Assembly (NCBI GenBank): GCA_949752745.1
Contig: OX457029.1
Span: 8,781,511-8,845,510 of the forward strand
Origin: Protula sp. h YS-2021
Taxonomy: Eukaryota; Annelida; Polychaeta; Sabellida; Serpulidae
DNA: 64,000 bases
Direction: 5' to 3'
Within the stretch, counting starts at the first letter, position 1; each line of letters starts with the position of its first letter. The notes beneath the pieces were generated by a model. The model had not been told where the DNA came from and ran no database searches. It saw only the letters and a list, made by a program, of their open reading frames with translations. The position numbers were made by a program, and so were the translations under genes. Below are positions 12,546 to 23,345 of this stretch, in pieces.

Positions 12546-12799
12546 TACGATATTGTCAATTTTATGCAGTTAAAAAAGAAAAATAGTGCAGACACTTCTG
12601 TTGTGGGCCATGGTAAGCATCGTTACCGAGTTTCCGCTTGTGTTTTCGGGAAACTACCATTTGTTTGCTTTTTGTAGGTGTGGTAACTTTTTGGGCTCAC
12701 CTCATATTTTCTCACTTGAACCCATATACGTTGTAACGTAAGTAATTTTTTGAACTATGGCGTGACGCTAAGTCTTTTTGTGACTTCAGATCTTACACG

Positions 12800-12980
12800 A
12801 TGTAATGCAAGCGGATTTTCATAAGCCGGAACAACGTTTCGAGGTCATGGATAACACCATTTCTATATCTCGAAAAACTTTAGAGATAGAATCATTTTGA
12901 CCTCATTTTTTGGTTTTGTTGTTTTGTGAAGATTGTCGATGAATAGTGAAATTCGGACTGGTTTTATATTGATTTTATGT
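12800..12980. repeat. Dispersed repeat copy related to the 18-23 kb repeat field
   Basis: Contains ATATCTCGAAAAACTTTAGA and AGATAGAAT, then GACCTC, and a tail GTGAAATTCGGACTGGTTTTA that resembles the tail at about 23330-23352 (GCGAAATTCGGTCTAGTTTTA). This points to one dispersed family with a conserved 3' end. Confidence 0.5.
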
Positions 12981-13080
12981 ACTTGAGTAAATACAGTGTA
13001 ATGAATATTGAGAGTTCTTATCATTTTTGTGCTGGTAACAGAGAGAGCAAGTGAAATGCTGATGCAACCAATTGGTGTAC

Positions 13081-13286
13081 CTTTTTTGGTGACTCTTGTG
13101 GTTGGATGACGATCGGGTTTATTTGAACCTTCTTCTTTTTCGCCTTAATCGGTGTCTCGGAAAAGAACTCAGCGTTCTGGGACTCCATGTTGGATGATTG
13201 CTGCATATCCACAAAGTATTCTGTGTAAATGTCTGGCACCTGGTCCATTGTGACGTCACCGCGTCACGTCACAATATCTTTGCCTC
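13081..13286 (-). CDS. Candidate host exon (start-codon exon), unrecognised protein
   Basis: Read on the minus strand, a pyrimidine-rich acceptor (TTATTTTTCAG, ending at 13287) is followed by an ATG at 13248. The open frame of about 56 codons ends at a GTACAC donor at 13080. The peptide starts MDQVPDIYTEYF and carries a basic patch KAKKKK before ending SPKK. I recognise no family. The exon's 5' leader carries TGACGTCA and TGACGTGA. No adjoining exon was identified, so this is a candidate from splice signals and an ATG only. Confidence 0.35.
13252..13272. promoter_or_regulatory. Paired CRE-like motifs
   Basis: A TGACGTCA palindrome and a TGACGTGA variant lie a few bases apart, directly upstream of the candidate ATG at 13248. 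CREB/ATF proteins bind such sites, but here they sit inside a predicted exon leader rather than a mapped promoter, so function is conjecture. Confidence 0.25.
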
Positions 13287-13677
13287 TGAAAAATAAGTTT
13301 TAATCTATGTTCTTCTAATCTCCATTGCCTATTTGATTGCCGCTAGGATATGCTCAGTATCGGAAAAGCTGTCCTTCATTATGCAGCTTATAACATAACA
13401 TTGAGACACATCAGTTGGTATTTATAGCTGAGCGAAATTCAATATTCGCGGAAAGTATTACACAAAAACAAACAAAAAGCTTAAAATATCAAAACTCTGG
13501 TTGGAGAAAACGGCGATAAATATGCCATAAAATAAAATGCTTTTTACTTCTTCGTTGATATTTAGTCCTTCAGAAAGATAAGCGAAACTTGCGGTGCGAT
13601 AGATAATTGAACAATCGTGTAGAGCATGTTAAAAAAAAGAAGAGGAAAAAACTGAACGGGGTATAAAATAGGCCATA

Positions 13678-13748
13678 ACCCCTGAAATACGACCACCTGC
13701 GGGACTGGGGCAAAGTGGTCGCATTTCCGGGGTGGTCGTATCCACGCC
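13678..13748. mobile_element. Solo terminal fragment of the Tigger/pogo-type family
   Basis: The segment CCTGAAATACGACCACCTGC, then GGGACTGG, GTGGTCGCATTTCCGGGGTG and GTCG, follows the same order as the left terminus of the element at 37757-38694 (CGGACCACCTACGGGACTGG, then TCCGATTTTCGGGGTG). It is about 70 bp with no partner end seen nearby. Confidence 0.55.
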
Positions 13749-13749
13749 T

Positions 13750-16700
13750 TGTACACCAAAGCGGTTGGTGCTTTCTTCCCCTGCTCTTCGTGTGTCCTCC
13801 GGAAAGCGAGAGAATATTCTTCAAAAAAATTAATGACTTTTGGTTAATTTCATGTATAACCCCGTATCGATCTTTACCTCCTAGGTCAAGGTCATATCAG
13901 TGAATGACAGCAGGGATTTTACAATATTGTAAACGGTACAAGGCCAAAGGATTAAATAAAAATCATCCCATGGTTACAGGTTGCAACATGTGCCCTCACT
14001 TTACGTTGAGTAAAAAAAAATTCCACCTGCCTGCTCAGATTATATACAGCGATAATCCATCATTGTGGGTTGATGGATCTCAAATCAAAACAGCCAAATG
14101 GATCATCCGTTGTATATTGTATTCGAAATTATAGTTTAACTGTCTAGCATTAATTCACCTGACTGTCAGCTTTGGGCGAAAACTCCCTGAATTACAGTAC
14201 ACTGGCCTAGAAACTGCTGTGCCTGTGACGCAAAAAATTCGTGGCAAGCAAGTGAATGTTGTGACCCAGAACTGGCTAGAACTTACTATTTTGACTTCTA
14301 CTAAAAAGTCTTTTAATTCTTCTTCAACACAGTTAGGCATCATTTTAATTAACCCGAAAGAGCAACCACCTTTTTACGAGGTTGTCTACCTCTGCGACTC
14401 CCCCTCTCCCCCCTCCCCCCGCCTCCCGGCCTCAACTCCAAGCGAAAATAATACGGACTATGGCAACCGATAACATTTTCTTTCAGTTTAAATTGCTATA
14501 CCTTTGGCTACATATTTCAGTGTAAATGTTAACCACTTAAAGTATTATAATGCATTTTGGGTATCATGCCATTTTGTCCTACGACATTAAAAAAAAAAAA
14601 ATCGGCCCAAAATGTCACTTCGGACAAAATGTCGTGGGGCCAAATGTCCTCGAGTCTGGATACTGAGATGTGGGAATCTAAACATGAATGCTGTTTACTG
14701 ATGTAAAATCGGTGTAGGAAAACAAGTTTTGAGAAAAACATTGGTTTTCGCACTGTGATTTAACGTGATTATTTTGGTTACTTTCTCCCAGTTTCGGGTT
14801 TCCTTGAGTTTTCGTTGAGTATTAACAGCAAATAGATTGTGTTACGGAACCGCGTTTAAACCTTAATTTTATTCGAACGCAGCGCATGCCTTGCCCCATG
14901 AGTGAGGAGACCCGAGTCTGAACCCACAAAAGGACATTTGTTCATTTGGTATTGGGGGGCGGGGGGGCGGGAGGGGTCCAAGGAGGAGCTTGCTATATTC
15001 GAGTGACTCCATTCACTCTGATTGCGCTGATAACTTCTTAAGCGCAAACGGCACGCCCCAACCGCCCATCCCCATCCCCACCCCAACAAGAATCTCAACC
15101 AGTCATTACAACTTCTTGGCTACGGGCCTGCGTTGGATCAAAAATCATCAATATCTTCAATTATATATTTGCTAAATAAAAATTACTGTTACTGTGAGCA
15201 AAGGTGTCACGATTATCATAGAATGCCATTGCAGAACTTATTGGTATATTCAGGCTCTCCGCCACCCCTAATATTTCTCTGTATATATTAACGCACGCAT
15301 CTTCTTTATTAGTCACTGGTATAGTACCTTGTTATTTACAATAGAACACTTTTGCAATCTGAATGAATTTGATGATTTTTTTTGTTGCTCTCCAGATGGG
15401 ACCGAGACAAACTGTCTACTAACCTCGTTATGAAAACGGGGGACACTCCTATGAATTTCTCGCGTGTGTACGCTTTCGTGTAGTCGTGTGCTCCCTTCCT
15501 GACTCGTACAACAGAACAGAAATCTTCTACAGTTGTAACTGTATTCAACATTCACTTATTGTCATCACTATCCGACTCTATATAACATGAGACAACTGCG
15601 CCATTTTAAAAAAAATTAGCTCAACTGCAGTAGATAAGTTTACAGGCTTAAAAACTGTGTCGCAAAAAGTGTTGAGCGGTTAGGAAGTTTTTGGGGCCCA
15701 GCATTATACGTATAGTAAGAGCTTTGATTTACAAGGCCTGAAGAGTGTATGGCTTACTCCAAGGGCAGTCACTCCAAAAAAAGTCCTTGTTGCTGTTGAA
15801 ATAAAAAAAAATCAAAAACAACTCAGGTCACTTTGTATTAAAAAGGAAAGGAATTAAAACATAGACAATCTAGAAGAGTGTCCAGAATTTTTTGTACTTT
15901 TTTATGTATTTTTTTTTTGTTTTCTTTTTAGTTAATCCAAATTGTATTGTTTACAGTGTATCAGGATATCAAGATTTCACCGAACACTTTCAAGCACAGC
16001 GGTGTATTTCAAAGCGTTAGACATTAACTGTTTAATGGGCCTACTCCTTTATCTTTGTCAAAACATCAGCCAGCTTTAGGACTCATTTAGCAGATCCAGG
16101 GCATCCGGAAGGTTAAAACCGTCTCTCTTGGATGCTCAACAATATAAAAAAAAACGGACGAAAAGTACTTTGGGGCTAAAAAAAATAAGCAACAAGCAAA
16201 CTATTTCGTACTTCATTCACTTCCGGAATATCGTGTGTCCGGATCTTGTTTCTCATATCTCTGGCACTTTTTTCAAATCCTGACATATGAGCAAAATAAT
16301 GGAAAACAAAAAACAAAAAATGCAGAATGTCATGTAATTGAAATTGAGGGATATGAATTTTTACCAGAATTTGCTACACTACAGCGTTAAAGCCGGTTTC
16401 ATTTTGTTAGTGGCGCTTGAAGAGTTTTGCTGGTCTTACAAGGTATAGTGGCTCCCCCGGTTTGTTTCTTGAGTTCATTGTGAAAACGAAGCAGTGTATA
16501 TCACGTGAGTGGAGAGGCGGTGCTTATCCTTACACTTGTCAGAGAAAAAAAACTATACGGCCTTGACACAGCTTTTTGTGAATGAACTTGCGGTTTCGAG
16601 TTCTGTAGCAGCAGCGCCTATCTTTTCTTTATAGGCTGCTATTACGAATAGCGTTTGGAAAACAAGTGGTAAAACATATGGTATAGTTATATCATATGCA

Positions 16701-17840
16701 CCAGTTTTTTAATATATATATGTGCGTGTATATAAAAAGAAGTAGAGACGGCCAGATGGTAGATTGAAAGAAAGATAATAATGTTTATTAATATTGATGA
16801 TAAAATGGGTTGTCTTGCATTGTTTAGAATTAATTGAAAAAGAGTTGTGTAATTTTTTTTGGTTTCAGATCAATCATTATTTTTTTTATCATTTACAAAT
16901 GGTGACCTTGACAACAAGCCTGGTGAGTAGTAAAAAGTAGTGCGAACTCATAGTGAATATTCCAGGGAGCAATTAAGGTAAAGAGGAACCAGCGCTTCCA
17001 TTTAATGGGCTTTTGCTTAATTTCAACTCCAAACGCTGTAAAGAGTATTTTAATCCATTGAATGATTTTTCAAACTGGCTTCTAATTCCTAGTGTGTGTA
17101 TGTGTGGGAGGGGGAGATTGGGAGGATGGGTGGTAGTACATGATGGAAAAAGAAACAGGCAGAGTATAATACATGTTTAATACATGTTGATCTTGATTTA
17201 TTTTTACGCCCCTCCCACCCCCCCCCCCCCTCCGTGCCGGTCCAAATAAATCCATAGTTGTTTTTTCCTTTATATCGGAATTTTTTCAGAAAATATCGGA
17301 ATTTTTTTTTATCGTGTGACCACCAAAGGTTATGATACAAACACCATGAAAACAGCATGCGACTAAAAAACATGATGTTATTGTCTTTTTCTTCCGGTTT
17401 TGGAACTCAATGGCCGGTGCTTTTGAATGTCTGGGAGATGTCTGCTGTCATTCTTCGAAATCTGTATCTCATCATAATACTTGTCGAAACCACGCGAGAT
17501 TTACTTAACATTTCGTCACGAAAGCGGTTTATTTTCATCAGCTTTCAGTGTAAGTATTTTCTAGCGAACCGGGGTGACGTTATATTGGGGACATTTGTTA
17601 CAAGAAGTATAAACGTTCTCAATGGGTGGGGGTGGGACATTTTTGGAGTCGTTTCACAAAGTCAAGGACACGCATGGTAACCAGTTAATACGCGAGTGCT
17701 CCTACCCCTACCCGGGTTCATTATACTTATCTATTTTACTTCTTCTACATGCCGTGTACAAAATGAAACGTTTTTTTTTTTTTCAAGTTTTAATTTGGAA
17801 AACACAAATCAGAAGTAAAGCATAACGTCCAGAACAACGT
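13750..17840. other. No gene recognised; anonymous DNA
   Basis: Short frames only. Around 14556-14660 there are inverted and direct repeats of GGACAAAATGTCG and ATGTC-type words around an A run. C runs occur at 14399-14420 and 17215-17232. Nothing codes for a recognisable domain. Confidence 0.5.
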
Positions 17841-17869
17841 GTGTTTACTGTTGCAAATTTAATTTTGTC

Positions 17870-20420
17870 GGTAATTAGAAATGAAAGCCTTAGGCTCTCT
17901 GTCCCTCTGAATTACGAGAGGTTCTTCCCCACACCCCTTCTTCAATGTTGTTTGTTTCCAAATGGGAATTCATTTGGAGTCATCCCGAAAATTTCTTCTC
18001 CTTTTAGTATTTTATTCCAGATTGTTTTACGAACGACGATGAAATTATTTACCTTAATTTCAAATTGTGGTCAACCGCTATTTTTACTTCAAAATGGTTT
18101 CCATTCAACTTCTTTGAGATTTTATGGTGTATGGGGCTTCAAATCTGGCCTTTGTATAGACAGTACCAAGGTCTCGCCGAAACCACAAAAAATATGAACT
18201 GGCCTCAAATGTGAAATTGTGGTCAACCGATATTTTGGCCTCAAAATGCATTCCAGGCAACTCTTCCTAGACTATTTTGCGTAGAAGCTTCAAATCTGAT
18301 GCACGGATAGAAAGTAATAAGCTCCCGCTGGAACCGCAAAAACCTGTGTCCTCAGCCTCAAAGTTCAAGTTGGGGTCAACCGACATTTACCTCAAATGGT
18401 TTCTAAAACTACTGCTATATACTGTTTACCACAGAAGCTTCAAATTGGGCCCAAATATAGAGAGTGATAAGGTAACTGCAAGAACTTTTGATTTTGATTT
18501 TACTCAAAGGTGACGGTCAAACTGAGGTCAAATATTTTTTTTCAAAACACAATTTATCACGTAGCACAGCACGGAATAGGGCTCAAATCCCTGTTCGAAG
18601 GCACATACGGTTTAAGTAGCGAGTAACCTGCTGGCCTGGATCTTGCATTTGACCGTCAAGGTTTTTACCTCGGTGACCTCGGCGAACTTTTTTATCAAGG
18701 TTAAGCTCGGAAACCAAAAGATCACTTTTATCTCGAAAACGGTCAGGGATATAACTATCTGAGCTCTGAGACATTGAGCTTAAAAGACGTTATATGAGAG
18801 GTACCTTGGAGACCCTTAGCTTGTCCTTCAAGGTCCAGTTCGGAAACTGAAAGCCATGAAGTCGAATACCATCACAGAAAGAGTGATTCTGAACTCACTT
18901 TTCGCCTTTTGAGCCTATAAGATGTTACAGGTGCCTCGGTGACCTTGACTTTAGTCCTAACGATCGAAAATTACGTTTCGAGATAATCCTGAAGGTCAAG
19001 ATTCACGTCACAAAGTTCCCATACTTAAACCATATATGTGTTTAAACAGGGATATGATCCCTCTCCTGGTCGTAATCGTGTTTTGAAAAATATTTCGACC
19101 CCAGTTTGGCCTTACCCTATGATTTCAAGGACAAAATCTTTGCGATATCACCGAGACCTTGGTTCCTTTGTAAACGTTACCACAGTTGAAGTTTTTGTGA
19201 CAAATAATATTGAATTTTATTTACCTCATTTTGACCTTAACATTGCAGATCATGGTCAAAAGTTTTTGCGATTTCGGTCAGATCTTATCATCCTCTGTAC
19301 GTGTGCTAAATTTGATGTTCGAACGTCAAATTGTGAAGTAACAGTTTTTGGGATCCATCTAAACAGAAAAAAAGGAAAAATGAACAAATTGTGGTAATAA
19401 CTACAAAAGTGCTTTCAAATGAAGTTTCCATATAGGAACAGAACATAATATGACAAATACTTCTTTTCAAACAGACAGCGAATATTTACTTGTTACTGAA
19501 AGCAAGTTTACTTCTTATACCACACTTTTGCCAATTTTTTTTTCCATTTCAGAAGCCTTTCTGTGACACAACAATTAATAAGTTCACTTCTTGCATGGGG
19601 CTCTGTTCTTCAAAATTGAAAACACGCACAAAACTGAACTTCACTACAGCGTACCAAAACATACCCACATGAAATAAAACTTCAAGAGTCAACATAAAAA
19701 TGTTATTCTAAACTCGATCACGACGTTACCACTTACGCAACGTCGTTTACAGTCTTGAAATGAGGTCATATCGCTCAATATCTAACAGCTTTCATGATAA
19801 CCTTGTGAAGTTAACCTTGAAACTCAAGGTCACGAAGGTTACCCCTTGAACAATGTGGTATAGAGGACTCGACTACTAAAAAGGTGTTTAAAATCGAACC
19901 TTTTCTATCGATTGTCGAGATGCAAGGTCATGCGACCCACAGACTTAAAACTCAGACTCACGTTATAATCGCGAAGCTGTCCTCTAGTTGCCCCGGCGTT
20001 CGCATAGAGGGTGAATTCGAAAATCTGATTCAAACCGCACTTAATTTAACTGTTTTTGAGATAGAGAGACGTGACCTTGACCTTGAAACTCAAGGTGAAG
20101 GCCTCTAATCACTTGGTTATCCCTAGCGTAAGGATTAGATTTCAAAATAATGTCAAAAGCTAAAAAAGAGCTATGGTGCCTTTTCGGTATTCAGTTTTGG
20201 CATTTAAGGTCAAGTTTTTATAGCTTGTTCCAAAGGCCAAGGAAAGTTACCCATTTTCTCAGTACGTATAAGAGATCAAGTCCGAAAATGTGCTGGAGTC
20301 GCAGTTTTTGAAATGAAAAGACCAATGTTTGTTCGCAATTTAACCTTGACCGTGCAGGTAAAGGTCAGCCATTTTTTATGGATTTTTCGTATTTCCCACG
20401 GTTCTTATGCAAAGTTTTGG
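17870..20420. repeat. Degenerate GACCTTGAC-type repeat field
   Basis: Recurrent words GACCTTGAC, CAAGGTCA, TTGAGGTCA, ACCTCGGTGACC and ATCTCGAAAACGGT are spaced roughly a unit length apart over about 2.5 kb, with heavy divergence. The frames across it are interrupted and match no protein I recognise. It is the same family as the cleaner array at 22640-23180. Confidence 0.7.
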
Positions 20421-21443
20421 TTTTCTAGCTCAAACCAGACAGAAGTTGTCCTTCGATAACTTTCACAGAAAACACATAAACATATAAAAACATATGAAAC
20501 AGAAAAAAACAAGTGAAAAATAAACAAACTAGACAGACTTTCCACTAGAAAGCGGAAGTTTGTCTTTATGGTCTTTATAACCACAATGTTTCGCTACACT
20601 CGGTAATGCTGCAGGCACACGTTCTTTACGGGAGTATGGCTGCGGTACAGGCGATGATGTGCGTATGCGAAACCTTTTATGGTAATGCTATAATGAAATG
20701 TTGAAGTGGTGTCCCTAGAACCTCACTCTTTTGTTTTTAAAACGTATCTCTAAAACGTCACATAATTTGACCCTTAAAATGAAAACAATAGTGAAAAGTA
20801 TGCGCGTTAACAATTGTTCATCAAATACTACATACATGTATATGACAAATTCGATGGCAATTCGACTCGTCACAACAATAGAGATGCGACTGTGAAATAA
20901 TGAACCTCTGTCAAGAAAATGAAGTGAATGGTGCGGCATACAATTTCAATAGACCCTCGCGAGTCTTGCGAGTCAACTTGTTAAGTATTTCTAGGTAAAA
21001 AAAATGCTCAAGAGTAACATATAACTGCTTATGACATCTGATATTACGTTCAGACTAGAGATCAGAATCAAAACCAATTACGTATTATCTCTTATTGATT
21101 TATAACTCTTCCTAATACATTTAGCGATCAAATACAACATCAACTAAAACGTCAAATAATATAAGGATATACCCTCTAATTTAGATATGAGAGAGTGTTC
21201 AAGTATGAACAAGATGAGAATTATGAACAAGTATGAGTATGAACAAGATGGCATTCATTTCTAACGCTTTTCATAACTTTTACACTTACAGTGTAACCTG
21301 TTATAATGAACAATTCACTTCCTGACCGGTTCCCTAACTAAAATTGTTCAGTTACATACGCTTTCATGTACTTTAATTATTTAGTTTACTAAACACTCCG
21401 GTGGTGAAAAACTCTAAGTATTGTCAGAGGAGATGCAAACAAA

Positions 21444-21446
<3 letters not shown>

Positions 21447-21537
<91 letters not shown>
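21447..21537. repeat. (TA)n microsatellite
   Basis: Uninterrupted alternating TA of about 90 bp. It is symmetric and non-coding. Confidence 0.97.
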
Positions 21538-21539
<2 letters not shown>

Positions 21540-22339
21540 CTCGAAATATGTTTGATATTTCTTTAGATGTATTAATTATTAATAAATAATAAAATTTAGC
21601 TTTGTCGCATGATTATGTATGTATATTATGCCTTTTAAATTAACTTTAAAATATCACTAATGTAGTTAAATGCAATACATTGACATGTTTACTTTGTAGG
21701 GGTCTGCACGAAGGTGTTTTATTGTATATAAATGCAATATATCAAGGGTTTATTCCCAAACATATACCCAAGAACAGGCGTGAACACGGCTAACATTTGC
21801 ATTTACTTTTTCGATTTTATAAGTAAAAATGCTTTAAATAATTTTATCTATAAATGTCATTAAAGCAAATATAAACTCTTTTTCAAACTCTAAACTCAAA
21901 CAGAGCATCATTCCAGGTGCAAAGTTAGCATAAGCTGTAAATTTGCTTGATCGTGGCCTTGAAAGTAACGTAAGAAAAGAAAAATATAAAATATTTAGAG
22001 ATCCTGGATTTACGTCAAAGCTTCTATAACGTCTTTCATTTGCAAGGAACCATTTTTTATTGTCGTCTGCTTCGGCGTCAAAGCAATTAGTATGCATAAA
22101 GAAAAATATGAAAGAAAAATTGAGCTTTGATTGGCCAGTTTCAAGATCATTGCTACATTACTACAAGGTTTGCAAATGGGTATGCTTTGCTAAGAATTCT
22201 GGCCATTTATTTCCTTTTTTGTTTTTAGTTTTCGTTTTCCTCCTCGGAGGTTTCCAGAAACCTAGTCTTACGCTATTAGGAGTACGTAAGAGGATAAAAC
22301 TTAGCACGCAGATAGAGGATGATGAAATGTTGTGAAATC

Positions 22340-23345
22340 CGCAAAAGTGTTTTACCTTGACCTTCAAGATCAAGGCCAAATTGAGGTCATAGTATTTTTG
22401 ACTTCGAAGTGGTATCCAAAAAATCCTCACTACAGGGTTTGATGTAGAAGACGGCATTTGGCAGAGGTATAGAGGGTAATCAGTTCTCATGAAATCCTCA
22501 AAATTTTTTACGTTCAAGGTCAGATTGAGGTCAACATATTTTTAAAACCCTTGTTCATAATAAAAATTAACAGTAAACAGCGTTCAAATCTTTGTTTCAA
22601 CACGAGTATGGTGTTAGTAGGCAGTAACATCATGGACTTATTCTCGACATTCAGGGTCAAGGTCAAGATCATATGACCTTTCTATATAGTAATCCGTTAG
22701 AGAAAGATTGTCCATTAACTAAAAAACCGTTAGAGATAGAGCGATTTTTAGCTTATTTTCGATCCTGTGAGACAAAAAGTCCTTTTTTAAGAGGTACCTC
22801 GGTGACCTTGACTGTCTCGATCATAATCAAGCTCAAAAACTGGAAGGTTACCGTTATCTCAAAAACATTTAGAGATAGAGCGATTCTCAGCTTATTTTCG
22901 ACCCTTTGGGCCTAAAAAAAGCAATGTAAGAAGTGTCTCGGTGGTCTTGAACTCGTGTTCATGGTCAAGGTCAAAATCCGGAAGCGTTTCATTATCTGGA
23001 AAACGGTTAGAGATCGAGCGATTCTGAGCTTATTTTCGATCCTTTTGGACCAAAAATAACATTAAATAACAGGTACCCCAGTGATCTTGACCTCCTCCGT
23101 CATGGTCAGGGTCATAACCCGGAAGTTGACCATTATCTCGAAAACGGTTTAAACTAAATTTGATTATTTGTGCCTAAAAGACGTTACATTATATTTACTT
23201 TGATTACCTCGTTCAAGATAATAATCCAGAGGCTGATAGTTATGTCGAAACAGTGAAAGATTTGTCTTTGACCAGATATATTGTGTCTCTGGCCTTTTTC
23301 CATAGCAAGTGAGTGCCATTTCGCTACGTGTAGCGAAATTCGGTC
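22340..23345. repeat. Tandem repeat array with a unit of about 138 bp
   Basis: The word GCGATT, followed by (C/T)(T/C)(G/C)AGCTTATTTTCGA, falls at 22741, 22880 and 23018, giving spacings of 139 and 138 bp. Each unit also contains TTATCTCGAAAACGGTTAGA-like sequence and a GACCTTGAC/GGTCAAGGTCA segment. Flanking degenerate units extend the field to about 22340 and 23345. Confidence 0.8.
23318..23339. repeat. 10-bp perfect palindrome arms, 2-bp spacer
   Basis: ATTTCGCTAC and GTAGCGAAAT flank a GT dinucleotide, directly before the shared repeat tail GAAATTCGGTCTAGTTTTA. A half-site, TTTCGCTACAC, occurs near 20588. It could be a terminal hairpin of the dispersed repeat family. Confidence 0.6.

Noticed and set aside
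14550..14665. Inverted and direct ATGTC/GGACAAAATGTCG words around an A run
   Set aside because: Possible small foldback element, but no terminal repeats or target duplication could be defined.
18580..18605. tRNA T-arm-like GTTCGAAG/CAAATCC words
   Set aside because: No D-arm, anticodon arm or acceptor pairing; they belong to the degenerate repeat field. No tRNA or rRNA gene was found anywhere in the window.
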